Shown in pieces: positions 63,640 through 64,000 of a DNA stretch of 64,000 bases. Below the pieces are notes generated by a model. That model did not search any database. It saw only the letters and a program-made list of their open reading frames with translations, and was not told the DNA's origin. Position 1 is the stretch's first letter, and each line of letters opens with the position of its first letter. The DNA is from Algorimicrobium sediminis (GTDB lineage Bacteria > Bacteroidota > Bacteroidia > Flavobacteriales > Flavobacteriaceae). A program made the translations under genes and the position numbers. The stretch covers positions 47,942 to 111,941 of the forward strand of contig NZ_JBHULS010000006.1 in NCBI RefSeq assembly GCF_042684585.1. Reading direction: 5' to 3'.

Positions 63640-64000
63640 TTTTAAGATTATTTAAATGTTATTAAAATTTGTTTACTCTTATGATTTTCAAACAATGCTC
63701 ATAACATACTCGTATTTAATATTTTTTGATGTCGTTACAAAATCATTTCGACTTTGGATGGTCAGTCCGTTTTTGACCGCTATATTAGTGTATTATCCTG
63801 AAATAGGTTGACTATTTTTTTGTTAATTTTTGTGTTCAAACTTTTTTTTTAGCCGTTTGGAAGGCAAAAAAATAGTTTGAACTAGGTCGTTTTTTAAATT
63901 GTTAATTCAAGTAAATTTACTTTATTTTTTCGATACGATTTATATTTAATGTTAGGATTGTTATGGACCTCAAAAGGTTTTCTTAAATCAAGGCTAAAAT
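63640..64000. other. Right-end stretch with long hairpin
   Basis: No gene seen. GTTCAAACT...AGCC (63834-63854) and GGC...AGTTTGAAC (63863-63882) form a hairpin of about 20 bp with an 8-base loop. The nearby CCTGAAATAGGTTGAC (about 63797-63812) has the look of an IS end, but no transposase is within the window. Confidence 0.35.

Overview
The window looks like a chromosomal piece of a marine-type flavobacterium (Bacteroidota, Flavobacteriaceae-like). Reasons: low GC content, promoters of the TTG-N18/19-TAnnTTTG type, almost no Shine-Dalgarno sites, and the order rpsU - xerC - hpf - tRNAs - tuf - trnW - secE - nusG - rplKAJL - rpoBC - DUF3467. Lineage-typical families (DUF3467, DUF6428, DUF6544, DUF922-like, SprB and CarboxypepD_reg-like domains) agree. 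This is inference from gene content; no database search was made.

Layout. 1-4.3 kb: tail of a K+ channel-like protein, then an alanine/glycine:cation symporter with an unusual periplasmic N-terminus, a helix-hairpin-helix membrane protein and an acyl-CoA dehydrogenase. 4.27-5.15 kb: an 88-bp tandem array that starts inside the last codons of the dehydrogenase, repeats those codons plus a strong hairpin, and contains an assembly gap. 5.3-22.4 kb: a surface-type protein, then the translation/transcription superoperon with five tRNAs. 22.6-27.2 kb: metabolic and translation genes (ferredoxin-like, prfC, idi, queD-like, manA) and a second identical tRNA-Thr. 27.4-46.9 kb: mostly minus-strand genes of envelope, hydrolase, RNA and transport functions, with an arsenic operon (arsR, DUF6428, phosphatase/ArsC, ACR3).

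46.9-64 kb: an accessory region. Thirteen copies of a ~135-170 bp partly palindromic element separate one- or two-gene units. Nearly all genes are on the minus strand. Most elements end a few bases after (once inside) a stop codon and begin close upstream of the next start, as in an integron cassette array. No integron integrase is in the window, so it would be a CALIN-type array (attC-like sites without an integrase) or an undescribed equivalent. Cargo includes a STAND/AAA ATPase fused to a TIR domain (probable anti-phage defence), a Fic protein behind a perfect 30-bp palindrome, a GIY-YIG/DUF4357 nuclease, a formyltransferase, TPR, LRR and YD-like proteins.

The most unusual content is a set of secreted or lipoprotein-type genes with cysteine-rich C-terminal tails (56.3, 57.9, 61.7 and 62.9 kb; three tails have exactly eight Cys). 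Two are followed at once by a ~65-residue two-helix membrane protein and then by the rarer type-2 form of the repeat. One, of the fulvocin C-related bacteriocin type, overlaps a membrane-anchored TlpA/thioredoxin gene. I read this as a modular family of disulfide-rich bacteriocin-like proteins with candidate immunity and oxidation partners carried on mobile cassettes. Two genes here are broken at homopolymer runs (57.14 kb and 63.13 kb), which may be assembly errors or frameshift sites.
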